From contig NZ_CP071091.1 in NCBI RefSeq assembly GCF_017301635.1, positions 3,236,001 through 3,300,000 on the forward strand: DNA of 64,000 nt, read 5' to 3'. This DNA is from Myxococcus landrumus (GTDB lineage Bacteria; Myxococcota; Myxococcia; Myxococcales; Myxococcaceae). The position numbers were made by a program, and so were the translations under genes. Every line of letters begins with the position of its first letter. Positions within the stretch are counted from its first letter, which is position 1. Positions 44,058 through 50,730 of this stretch are shown one piece after another. The notes below the pieces were generated by a model. That model had not been told where the DNA came from. It did no database searches and saw nothing but the letters and a program-made list of their open reading frames with translations.

Positions 44058-46286
44058 CTAGCGCGTTCCGCCCCGCGGTCCACGCCCTCCGGGACCGGAA
44101 GACGCGGGCCGGTCCGAATCACTCGGAGCGCGGGGGCGGCGCTGCACGGCCGTCCCCTCCTCCCGCCCTCCCGCCGGGGGAGATGTCCCAGGGGAAGTCG
44201 GTGAGCGGCCAGCCAACACCCGGGGTGGCCGCTCCTGCTGGCGCTGGCCCTCCAGGGCTGGGTCCACGCGGACGGAGCTGATGCTGACGGACGAGCGCGA
44301 GCGGAACACGCGAGACCCCTCCTCCGGCTCCGCCTGGGCCGCGTTCTGCTCCGGCCGAAGCCGGACACGCGACGAGCGGGAGAGGTCCTCCGGCGCGCGC
44401 TGCACTCGGGAACCCTCGGGGGGACGCTGAACGCGAGACCCATCGGGGTGACGCTGCACTCGAGAACCCTCGGGCGCCGCGCCCACGCGAGACCCATCCG
44501 GGGACCGCTGCACTCGAGAACCCTCGGGCGCCGCGCCCACGCGAGACCCATCCGGGGACCGCTGCACTCGAGAACCCTCGGGCGCCGCGCCCACGCGAGA
44601 TCCATCCGGGGACCGCTGCACACGCGAGCCCTCCGGGGCAGCCCCGATTCGTGAACCGTCTCGCGAAGGAGGAGTTCCCGCATCACCCTCCCCTGCTGGT
44701 GCCGAAGGGCGAGGACGTGCTCCACCCAGGCGCGAAGGAGGAGGCCCAATCCGAGCTCCCTGCGGATCCGCGCTTCCTGGACGGCTGGCCCGTGGCTCGG
44801 GGCCCTCGCCTTCTCGTCGTGCCCCACCCACTCCAGGCTCCCGACGAGCCCCCGCCGAGGTGCCGCGTGGCGCCCCTGGAGCCGCCGACGCCGCCGTGGC
44901 ATCTCGACGAGCAGGCATGCGATGCATCGCGGATCCATCCGCGGCGCCATCCTTGGGACGCTCCGCGCGCGCCGGATCACGGCTGGACATGGCGCCCGCG
45001 CTCCTCGCGGCACGCTCCGCCATGAAGTCACGACGCGCCGCGGGCTCCGCCGCCTGAGGCTGACGACTGGCGGCGCCTGCCCTTCCAGGCACACGGGAGG
45101 CGGCTGGGACACCTGGGCGTGCGGCGGCGGCCGGGGCTCGAGCAGGCGCGCCCGAGGCCTCACGAGGGGCAGCAGGGGCCTCACGAGCGGCAGGGGCCTC
45201 GCGAGCGGCAGCAGGGGCCTCGCGCGGGGCCTCACGAGGGGCCGCGCCACTGGAAGCCTGTTGCGCGGCCGCGGCGGCCTTGCGCGCGCCAGGAGGAGGC
45301 GGAAGCACCGCGGACTGACGCGGAGGAGGCGGGGAGGCCAGGCGTACGGGGCGCTCGATGAGCCCTCGCGAAGCCAGCCGCTCCAGGTCCATGACGATGT
45401 CGGTACGGCCACCGTCCCCGCGCGCCGTTGGACGGATGCGCTCCTCCCGCACCCACTTCGCGATCAACCCGCCGAACTCTCCCCGGTACTTCTCCAGCAT
45501 GCGCGCGGCGAACTCAGGGGACTGAGCCACACACGCACGGGCCAGGCGCTGCACCCCCGCGCTGCGGATGGAGCCAGCGGGATTCCTCAACCCGTCATGC
45601 AGCTCCAACTGCGCCCGTGCGTCCTCTTCCGGGAGCTTGCGCGGCGCGTTCGCCGCCACCGACTTGGTGGCGAGCAGCTTCAGGTCGGGAGGCAAGGGCT
45701 CGAACAGCGACTCCCGCTCCGCTTCGGGCAGTCCCGCCAGGGCCGGACCGAGGACACGCGCGCCCAGCCGGTCACACACGGTGAGCAGCTCGCGCTGCTG
45801 CAGCATGAGCACGTCGGCGAACTTGAAGCCGGCCGACTGCGAGGCCCCCGACTCACGGGCCAGCGTCTCCTCCAGCTTCCAGCGGACGATGTCGAGGACT
45901 TGAGGCCGCACCTCGCGGGTCAACTTCACGCGAGTGGGCGGCAGGTGCGCGCGCACCGCCTCCGCCAGGGCCGCGGGCAGCGCGCGGAGGACAATCTCCA
46001 TCAGCGCCCCGCGCTCACGTTGCAGCAGCGCGGCCAGGCGCTCCGGCTCCGCGCCCCACAACTGCCCCCGGCGGTCCTTCACCAGCCGCTTGATTTCCTG
46101 CACCAGCGCGGGGATGCGCTTGTCGCGCGGAATCTGAAGGAGCTCCTGCGCGCGATGGCGCAACAGGTCCCCCTCCTCCGCCGGAAGGTGCTCCATCGCC
46201 CCCAAGCACTCCTGGCCGCCGAAGGTGACGGCGGTCAGGAGCAGCATGCTCTGGCGCTTGCTGAGCGAGGTGAAGAACGAGTCCAA
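44058..46286 (-). CDS. FliG-like ring protein with long disordered repeat tail, at the SctK position
   Basis: 742 residues from a TTG start (GAGGTG ribosome site 4 bases upstream). Residues ~8-70 resemble FliG-N (RQSMLLLTAVTFGGQECLGA, MEHLPAEEGDLL). Residues ~80-145 resemble FliG-M (LAALLQRERGALMEIVLRAL, then EAVRAHLPP), with the EHPQ FliM-binding motif not kept. Residues ~155-240 resemble FliG-C (FADVLMLQQRELLTVCDRLG, LGPALAGLPEAERESLF, PRKLPEEDARAQLELHDGLR). Residues ~330-742 are disordered, rich in Ala, Pro, Arg and Ser, with 18-residue GSRV repeats. The torque-generating charge pattern is not obvious. It sits between sctJ and sctL, where fliG lies in flagellar operons. Confidence 0.7.
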   Translation of the reverse strand: MDSFFTSLSKRQSMLLLTAVTFGGQECLGAMEHLPAEEGDLLRHRAQELLQIPRDKRIPALVQEIKRLVKDRRGQLWGAEPERLAALLQRERGALMEIVLRALPAALAEAVRAHLPPTRVKLTREVRPQVLDIVRWKLEETLARESGASQSAGFKFADVLMLQQRELLTVCDRLGARVLGPALAGLPEAERESLFEPLPPDLKLLATKSVAANAPRKLPEEDARAQLELHDGLRNPAGSIRSAGVQRLARACVAQSPEFAARMLEKYRGEFGGLIAKWVREERIRPTARGDGGRTDIVMDLERLASRGLIERPVRLASPPPPRQSAVLPPPPGARKAAAAAQQASSGAAPREAPREAPAAAREAPAAREAPAAPREASGAPARAPAAAARPGVPAASRVPGRAGAASRQPQAAEPAARRDFMAERAARSAGAMSSRDPARAERPKDGAADGSAMHRMPARRDATAASAAPGAPRGTSAGARREPGVGGARREGEGPEPRASRPGSADPQGARIGPPPSRLGGARPRPSAPAGEGDAGTPPSRDGSRIGAAPEGSRVQRSPDGSRVGAAPEGSRVQRSPDGSRVGAAPEGSRVQRSPDGSRVGAAPEGSRVQRHPDGSRVQRPPEGSRVQRAPEDLSRSSRVRLRPEQNAAQAEPEEGSRVFRSRSSVSISSVRVDPALEGQRQQERPPRVLAGRSPTSPGTSPPAGGREEGTAVQRRPRAPSDSDRPASSGPGGRGPRGGTR
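44453..44640. repeat. 54-bp in-frame tandem repeats inside the FliG-like gene
   Basis: Units begin at 44453, 44507 and 44561, near-identical over 54 bp, with a diverged fourth from 44615 and looser single-motif repeats on both sides. Each unit encodes GSRV-Q-R-S-P-D-GSRV-G-A-A-P-E. The low divergence suggests recent slippage or recombination. Confidence 0.9.
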
Positions 46287-46319
46287 ACGTCACCTCGCGG
46301 GCACCACGGACGCCCGCTG

Positions 46320-46350
46320 GGAGAAAGAAGACGCCCCACCGGGAGGGGCG
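46320..46350 (-). terminator. Rho-independent terminator after sctJ
   Basis: Minus strand: stem CGCCCC / GGGGCG with a 7-base loop (46332-46350) followed by TCTTCTTTCTC. It lies just after the sctJ stop, between sctJ and the FliG-like gene. Confidence 0.6.
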
Positions 46351-46357
46351 AAAAGCG

Positions 46358-47167
46358 TCAGGCCTCGGGGGGGCGAACGCGGGGACGCCCGGTCTTCGGA
46401 GCCGGGGCACCGCCCCCACGCGTAAACGACCACAGGGTCAGGCCAAACATCAGCGCCATCAGCACGCCAACGCCACCCATCATCATCTTGAACTGGCCGG
46501 CGCTCGAGGCGGTCATCCGCAGCCCCAACACATCCTGCTGACGGTTCTCGTCCGTCTTCTCCGCCTTGGGCCCCTGGGCCGCGGTCATCAACACCCGCAC
46601 CGCTTCGGGCTTCAGCTCCGGCACGGCGGCCGCGACGAACTCCTTCACGCGGCTCTCCTCGATGGGCGCCTTGCCACCCTCCCCCACGCGGTACTTGATG
46701 AACACGGACGCGGACGGCAGCGGCTTGTTCTCCGGCTGGGTCAGGTCGTTGTTCTCCGGCACGCTGACGATGGCGCGAGCCTCCAGCACTCCGTCAATCT
46801 GGTTGAGCGCGTTGGAGACCTCGCCCGCCATGGCCTTCAGGAGCATCGCGCGCTCCTCCGTGGCGGTGGGGACCATGCTGCCCTTGGCGAAGTGGGACAG
46901 GCCCTTCTCCACCGGCCGGGGAAGCGAGTTGAGCTTGAGCAGCTCCGCGGCCTCGGCGGCATCCGTCTTGGGCACGGTGATCATGAACCGGACCTCGTTG
47001 CCGCCTTCCTCCTTCTCCTTCTTCGCGTTGATGCCGTTCTTGCTGAGCAGGACGTAGATTTCGTTCGCGTCCGCCTCGCTCAACTCATGCTGGAGCTCGA
47101 TGTGACAGCCCGTCACGAGCACGAGGGCGAGAAGCGGGGCGGCGAACGCTTGCGGTCGGCGAATCAT
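46358..47167 (-). CDS. sctJ: Type III secretion inner-ring lipoprotein SctJ (YscJ/FliF family)
   Basis: 269 residues from ATG 47167. Lipobox LVLVTGC (Cys 21) as in injectisome SctJ; flagellar FliF is not a lipoprotein. Ring-building domain 1 (HELSEADANEIYVLLSKNGI), linker, domain 2 (NQIDGVLEARAIVSVPEN; SASVFIKYRVGEGG), one C-terminal membrane helix (~232-252), short cytoplasmic tail. So the basal ring is of injectisome type although several partners are flagellar in character. It is bracketed by terminators at 47204 and 46320, so it may be a separate transcription unit. Confidence 0.93.
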   Translation of the reverse strand: MIRRPQAFAAPLLALVLVTGCHIELQHELSEADANEIYVLLSKNGINAKKEKEEGGNEVRFMITVPKTDAAEAAELLKLNSLPRPVEKGLSHFAKGSMVPTATEERAMLLKAMAGEVSNALNQIDGVLEARAIVSVPENNDLTQPENKPLPSASVFIKYRVGEGGKAPIEESRVKEFVAAAVPELKPEAVRVLMTAAQGPKAEKTDENRQQDVLGLRMTASSAGQFKMMMGGVGVLMALMFGLTLWSFTRGGGAPAPKTGRPRVRPPEA

Positions 47168-47203
47168 GGGCGGGGGGAGCTTACTAGGGCCTCGGAAAAC
47201 GCG

Positions 47204-47240
47204 GAAGGGCGCCCCCTCCAACCAGGAGAGGTCGCCCTTC
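47204..47240 (-). terminator. Rho-independent terminator after sctI
   Basis: Stem GAAGGGCG / CGCCCTTC with further pairing inside, followed on the minus strand by CGCGTTTTCC. It closes the upstream transcript (50467 to 47270) before sctJ. Confidence 0.65.
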
Positions 47241-47269
47241 GTCAAGCGCCACCGAGGACGTGGAGTGAA

Positions 47270-47821
47270 TCAGACCTGCGTCTTGACGACGTCCTTGAGA
47301 CCCGTGGTGGCCTTCTCCACCACCTTGCTCGTCAGGTCCAACTGCTGCGTGTACTGATACATGGACGCCTGGAGCGACAACAACTCGGCGTTGGAGAACT
47401 GCTTGCCGCTGGAGGCCTGGGAGATGATCTTCTCCAGGTTGCCCTGGCCCTTCTCCAGGTCGCCAATCACCTGCGACATCATGTCGGAGGTCTTGCCCGT
47501 CTTCCCCGTCTCCGTCTTCGCGGTGACAGGCTCCGCGGCCTTCGCGGAAACAGGCTGGGTGGCGGCGTTGCCCACCTTGTTGAGGCCGGCCTTCTCCGTC
47601 TTGTTGACGGTCTCGACCTGCCGCACGGCGTCCGTCTTCTGGGTCGCCTGGGCCTTGTTCACACCCTGGGTCGCGTCCACCTGACCGGCGCCCTGGGCCT
47701 TGTCAGCGAGAACTCCGTCGAACTTCGACACGCCCTGCTTGTTCGTCTGCTGGACGCTCTGATCCTGCAGCTTTTGCTGCGCCACCTGCGCCGCGGAGAC
47801 GCCCGCCATCGGACCCGCCAT
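47270..47821 (-). CDS. sctI: SctI-like inner rod protein
   Basis: 183 residues from ATG 47821, supported by AAGGAGG seven bases upstream. A long polar N-terminus (Gln, Thr, Lys, Ala-rich) and a C-terminal ~45-residue helical module (FSNAELLSLQASMYQYTQQL, then LTSKVVEKATTGLKDVV, ending KTQV) that matches the YscI/EscI rod family (L-Q-x-x-x-x-Y, S-K-V-x-x-K-A, ending T-Q). The rod crosses the periplasm. It is longer than the usual 85-120 residues. The first 119 bp overlap the 3' end of the sigma factor gene in another frame. Confidence 0.8.
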   Translation of the reverse strand: MAGPMAGVSAAQVAQQKLQDQSVQQTNKQGVSKFDGVLADKAQGAGQVDATQGVNKAQATQKTDAVRQVETVNKTEKAGLNKVGNAATQPVSAKAAEPVTAKTETGKTGKTSDMMSQVIGDLEKGQGNLEKIISQASSGKQFSNAELLSLQASMYQYTQQLDLTSKVVEKATTGLKDVVKTQV

Positions 47822-48539
47822 GTGACAGCCTCCTTGCATCCGTCGAGGTGGGAGGAAGTTCCTCCTCCTCGTTCAAGAGTTCCTTGAGGCGGTCGATGGC
47901 TCGTGCATGAAGCCGCGAGGCCCAACTCTTCGACTGCCCGATTTCCGCCCCGGCATCTTCCAGCGTCCTGCCTTGGAAGTAATACCCTTGAAGAAGCTTG
48001 CGCTCCTTCTCGGGGAGCTTCTCGATCGCCGCCCGCACCCGCGTCTTCAGCTGCTCCGCCTCCAACCGGACATCCGCCGGAAGGGACTCGTCAGTGTATC
48101 CCGAGCTGTCCGCCCCCTCCAGACTGGAGGCGAACACCATCGCCAACCCCTGCACCGCATCCGAGATGTCACTGACATCATCGTCAAATGAGCTGCCGCG
48201 GTTGCTTGAACCCGACTCGCGGTCCGACAAATTGCCCAGATACGCCGCCGCCCGCTCTCCCACGAACGCGTTTCGGGCGTCCGAACCCCGCAACACCCCC
48301 ATCTTCCTCAGGCCGTCGAAGATGGCGCCCTTGATGCGGTAGTGGGCAAACGTCAGGAAGTTGGCACCCACCTTGGGGTCGAACCGCTCCGCCGCTTCCA
48401 GAAGGCCTATCTGTCCGTACGCCACCAGTTCGTCCAGCTCGAGCTGGGCGTTGAACTGCTTGCGCACGGTCGCCGCGAGGGACCGAACGTAGGGGCCGTA
48501 CTTGGTGAGAATGGCCTTTCTGTCTTCGCCCAGTGGCAA
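47703..48539 (-). CDS. FliA-family (sigma-28) RNA polymerase sigma factor
   Basis: 278 residues from a TTG start (no good alternative). Region 2: LELDELVAYGQIGLLEAAER, FDPKVGANFLTFAHYRIKG, AIFDGLRKMG, as in FliA. Regions 3-4: AIEKLPEKERKLLQGYYFQG, RTLEDAGAEIGQSKSWASRL with the helix-turn-helix. A long insert (~105-155) separates the regions. The last ~50 residues are extra and overlap sctI. It lies 7 bp after a small gene that could encode an anti-sigma protein. Two FliA-like promoters are present in this locus. Role: switch for late T3SS genes (inference). Confidence 0.88.
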   Translation of the reverse strand: MPLGEDRKAILTKYGPYVRSLAATVRKQFNAQLELDELVAYGQIGLLEAAERFDPKVGANFLTFAHYRIKGAIFDGLRKMGVLRGSDARNAFVGERAAAYLGNLSDRESGSSNRGSSFDDDVSDISDAVQGLAMVFASSLEGADSSGYTDESLPADVRLEAEQLKTRVRAAIEKLPEKERKLLQGYYFQGRTLEDAGAEIGQSKSWASRLHARAIDRLKELLNEEEELPPTSTDARRLSHGGSDGGRLRGAGGAAKAAGSERPADEQAGRVEVRRSSR

Positions 48540-48546
48540 GCGCTGC

Positions 48547-48942
48547 TCACTCGGCCTTGGACCACAGCCGCTCGAGTACCTGGTTCAGCCTCGGGTCATC
48601 CTGCAAGGCGTCCGCGATCTTCGTGGTGAGGGAGGAGGACTTCATGCGCAGCTTCTCCTTCAAGACTTCGGCGACCAACGCCCGGGTCGCCTCTTCCTTG
48701 CTCTTGAAGCCCCCATTCTTCAGCCCGCGGGCGATGGCCTTCGCCTGCGCGGCGACCGGATCCGCGGCCTGGGGGCCCTGGACGTTGCTGGAGCCTACCA
48801 GACCCGAGACGCCCACCAGTGATTCCGACTTGTCCACCCGGGCGCCGAAGCCCGCGCCCCCCGTGGGGCCCGCGGACGACGCCCCCTTCGCGCCACCGGC
48901 GCGCCCCTTCCCGCCTCCTCGTCCAACGCCACCGACAGCCAT
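48547..48942 (-). CDS. Small Gly-rich/helical protein upstream of the sigma gene; candidate FlgM-like anti-sigma
   Basis: 131 residues from ATG 48942. Residues 1-60 are Gly/Ala/Ser-rich and disordered with no Sec signal; residues ~62-131 are helical (QAKAIARGLKNGGFKSKEEA, LVAEVLKEKL, LTTKIADALQDDPRLNQVLE). The I-x-x-G-x-x-x-G-x-F-K pattern faintly recalls the FlgM sigma-binding segment (A-I-x-x-G-x-Y). Translation is probably coupled to the sigma gene 7 bp downstream. Could equally be a plain T3SS substrate. Confidence 0.55.
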   Translation of the reverse strand: MAVGGVGRGGGKGRAGGAKGASSAGPTGGAGFGARVDKSESLVGVSGLVGSSNVQGPQAADPVAAQAKAIARGLKNGGFKSKEEATRALVAEVLKEKLRMKSSSLTTKIADALQDDPRLNQVLERLWSKAE

Positions 48943-48964
48943 GGGTGAACCTCTCCTCCTGCCC

Positions 48965-49399
48965 CTACTTCTTCGCGGGAGGCAGGACGCCCGCTTCCTT
49001 CGCCTGGATGAGCGCCTGCGCCAGACGGGCCCCATCACCTTCGGGCTCCAGGTCGATGGCCGCCTTGAGCTCCTTGAGCGCCTCCGGGACCTTGCCCAGG
49101 AACAGGAGCGCCTCGCCCACGTGGGCCCGAGGCAGCGAGGCCTGCGGCGCCAGCCGCTGCGCGGAGCGGTACGCCTGCAGCGCCTTGTCGTGCCGGCCCT
49201 GCGCGAACTCCACCGCGCCCAGGCCCAGCTGCGGCACTTCGCTCTTGGGCATCAGCGCCGCGGCGCCAGAGAAGATCTCCTTCGCCTTGTCGAACTGCCC
49301 CATGTCCAGCCACAGGTAGCCGGCCTCCAGCAACACCATGGCCTGCTGGCGCCCGAGGGGAACCAGGCTGTTCGAGATCTCCGAGACGCTCTCCGCCAT
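48965..49399 (-). CDS. TPR protein, T3SS chaperone-like (SctG/YscG or SycD type)
   Basis: 144 residues with three TPRs (VLLEAGYLWLDMGQFDKAKE; PQLGLGAVEFAQGRHDKALQ; PRAHVGEALLFLGKVPEALK), spanning ~20-125, and a short helical cap. Its size suits YscG or SycD chaperones. It lies downstream of the 189-residue needle-like gene, which lies downstream of a small helical protein gene: the same order as yscE-yscF-yscG, where E and G jointly hold the needle subunit F. The assignment to YscG rather than SycD is from gene order only. Confidence 0.72.
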   Translation of the reverse strand: MAESVSEISNSLVPLGRQQAMVLLEAGYLWLDMGQFDKAKEIFSGAAALMPKSEVPQLGLGAVEFAQGRHDKALQAYRSAQRLAPQASLPRAHVGEALLFLGKVPEALKELKAAIDLEPEGDGARLAQALIQAKEAGVLPPAKK

Positions 49400-49489
49400 G
49401 GACTTCGCTCTTCCTTTCCTCGCCCGGTGTGGAGGGAAGCGGCGCCGCCTCCCTCCCCTCCGGGCTCGCGCCCGCGTGGCCCCGAGGGC

Positions 49490-50059
49490 TCAGCGGACGT
49501 TGCTGATGGAGTTCTTGATGCAATCGTGCCGCGACTTCATCACGTTGGAAATCGCCGTGAACGTCTGCGACTCCTGCTGGATGGACGCCTGGAGGTTCAG
49601 CAGCTTCGAGTTCTCCGCCGCCATCTGGTTCAGCGAGAAGTTGCCGTTGACGCTGTCAGCCGCGCTGCCGTTGGGGCTGACCGGGTTGCCGCCCATGCCA
49701 GCCACGTTGCCGCCCAGGCCGCCCGTCACGCCGCCGATGCCCACGCCCGCGCCGCCCACCGACGGGGCCATGCCGCCGCCGCCCACGCCCACCGCCGTGC
49801 TCATCACACCCGCGTAGGGCGCGCTGCCCGAGCCGCTGGAGTTGGACAGGGTGTGAACCGAGGAGACAGCCGCGGACACAATCTGCCCGCCGGGAATCAT
49901 GCCCGCCACCGCGCCCACGCCCGTGCCCACGGCGCCCGCGGCGCTGTTCAGGCCGTTCTGGAGACGCGCGCCAAAGCCGGTGTTCGGGGTCTGCCGCGCC
50001 GTCGTGACGTGGGTCGAAAGCCGGACGCTGGGGCCCATCATGTTGTCGATCTTCGCCAT
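49490..50059 (-). CDS. Gly-rich protein with needle/rod-like C-terminal module
   Basis: 189 residues, no Sec signal. Residues 1-140 are Gly, Ala, Val and Ser-rich (e.g. VGGAGVGIGGVTGGLGG). The last ~40 (LLNLQASIQQESQTFTAISN, then VMKSRHDCIKNSISNVR) look like needle subunits: S-N, Lys three on, and N-x-R at the end are spaced as in PrgI (19 residues from S-N to the end). The same module shares L-L-x-L-Q-A-S with SctI and N-x-R with the 71-residue protein. One Cys in the module. A sigma-28-like promoter lies upstream. Confidence 0.65.
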   Translation of the reverse strand: MAKIDNMMGPSVRLSTHVTTARQTPNTGFGARLQNGLNSAAGAVGTGVGAVAGMIPGGQIVSAAVSSVHTLSNSSGSGSAPYAGVMSTAVGVGGGGMAPSVGGAGVGIGGVTGGLGGNVAGMGGNPVSPNGSAADSVNGNFSLNQMAAENSKLLNLQASIQQESQTFTAISNVMKSRHDCIKNSISNVR

Positions 50060-50123
50060 TACATCCTCCAGGCGCTGCGAGAAGTTGACAGAGGTTCTGG
50101 ATGATCCAGTGCTCTTTTCCCCA

Positions 50124-50150
50124 TTATCGGTCCGACGCCCCGCCAGTTGC
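50124..50150 (-). promoter_or_regulatory. Sigma-28 (FliA)-like promoter for the Gly-rich needle-like gene
   Basis: On the minus strand: GCAA (50150-50147), 15-bp spacer, ACCGATAA (50131-50124), against TAAA-N15-GCCGATAA (7 of 8 in the -10, 2 of 4 in the -35 core). It ends 65 bp before the ATG, the same distance as the site at 33173. Confidence 0.6.
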
Positions 50151-50191
50151 CTCCTTCTGGCGAAAATTCGCGACGTCCAGGGGAAACGCCG

Positions 50192-50467
50192 TCATTTCCG
50201 ACCCTTGGCCCCCTTGGATTCGGCGATCAGGCGTTCACGGGTGTCCACCAGCACCTCCAGGAGCTCCTCGGCGTGGGCCACGGCGGCCTGGACCTTCTTG
50301 CCCACCTCCACCTTGGGGCCCTTGAGGCCCGCAAGGCCCTCCTTCACCGGGGAGAACAGGGCGCGGACATCCTCGGCCGGGGTCGCCTCGAGGAGCGACT
50401 CGATTGCGGGGTACGAGGGCGCGGGAAGCTCCTGCGCGGGAGCGGACGGCTTGCTGGAGGGGGGCAT
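50192..50467 (-). CDS. Small helical protein at the head of the T3SS array (possible co-chaperone)
   Basis: 91 residues; no family recognised. Residues 1-20 are Pro/Ser-rich, the rest is two helices (YPAIESLLEATPAEDVRALF; VGKKVQAAVAHAEELLEVLV, then DTRERLIAE) with a basic tail. It is the first gene of the minus-strand array, upstream of the Gly-rich needle-like gene and the TPR gene. By order and helical-hairpin plan it could be a YscE-like needle co-chaperone. That is inference; there is no sequence signature. The 263 bp to the divergent gene hold its promoter, which I cannot place with confidence. Confidence 0.55.
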   Translation of the reverse strand: MPPSSKPSAPAQELPAPSYPAIESLLEATPAEDVRALFSPVKEGLAGLKGPKVEVGKKVQAAVAHAEELLEVLVDTRERLIAESKGAKGRK

Positions 50468-50730
50468 CTCGGAGAGGGGCTCCTGTCGGGTCCACGGCTG
50501 GAAGGCCGCTGGACGCTTGCCCGCGTGACGCTAGGGGAAAAGCCCGCCCGCCATCAAGCCGCCTGCTGCCTGCCCTGGCCCATGCCCTACCGGCAGGAGA
50601 GGGAACGGGCACGTGGCGACCTTGCTCCCCCTGCCCTGTCCGCTTCGGGCTCCGCACCTAGCTTGTGGACCAGCGGAGGGACACCGCACACCACGCACCC
50701 CTCCGTGGCACTGACACAGGAGACTCTCCC

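Noticed and set aside
44453-44640. CRISPR-like repeat array
   Set aside because: The 54-bp units are back to back and in frame within the FliG-like gene.
29484-50467. A true flagellar locus
   Set aside because: There is no flagellin, hook, rod (FlgB/C/F/G), MotA/B or FliF-type ring; SctJ is a lipoprotein and an SctI rod and SycD-like chaperones are present, all of injectisome type.
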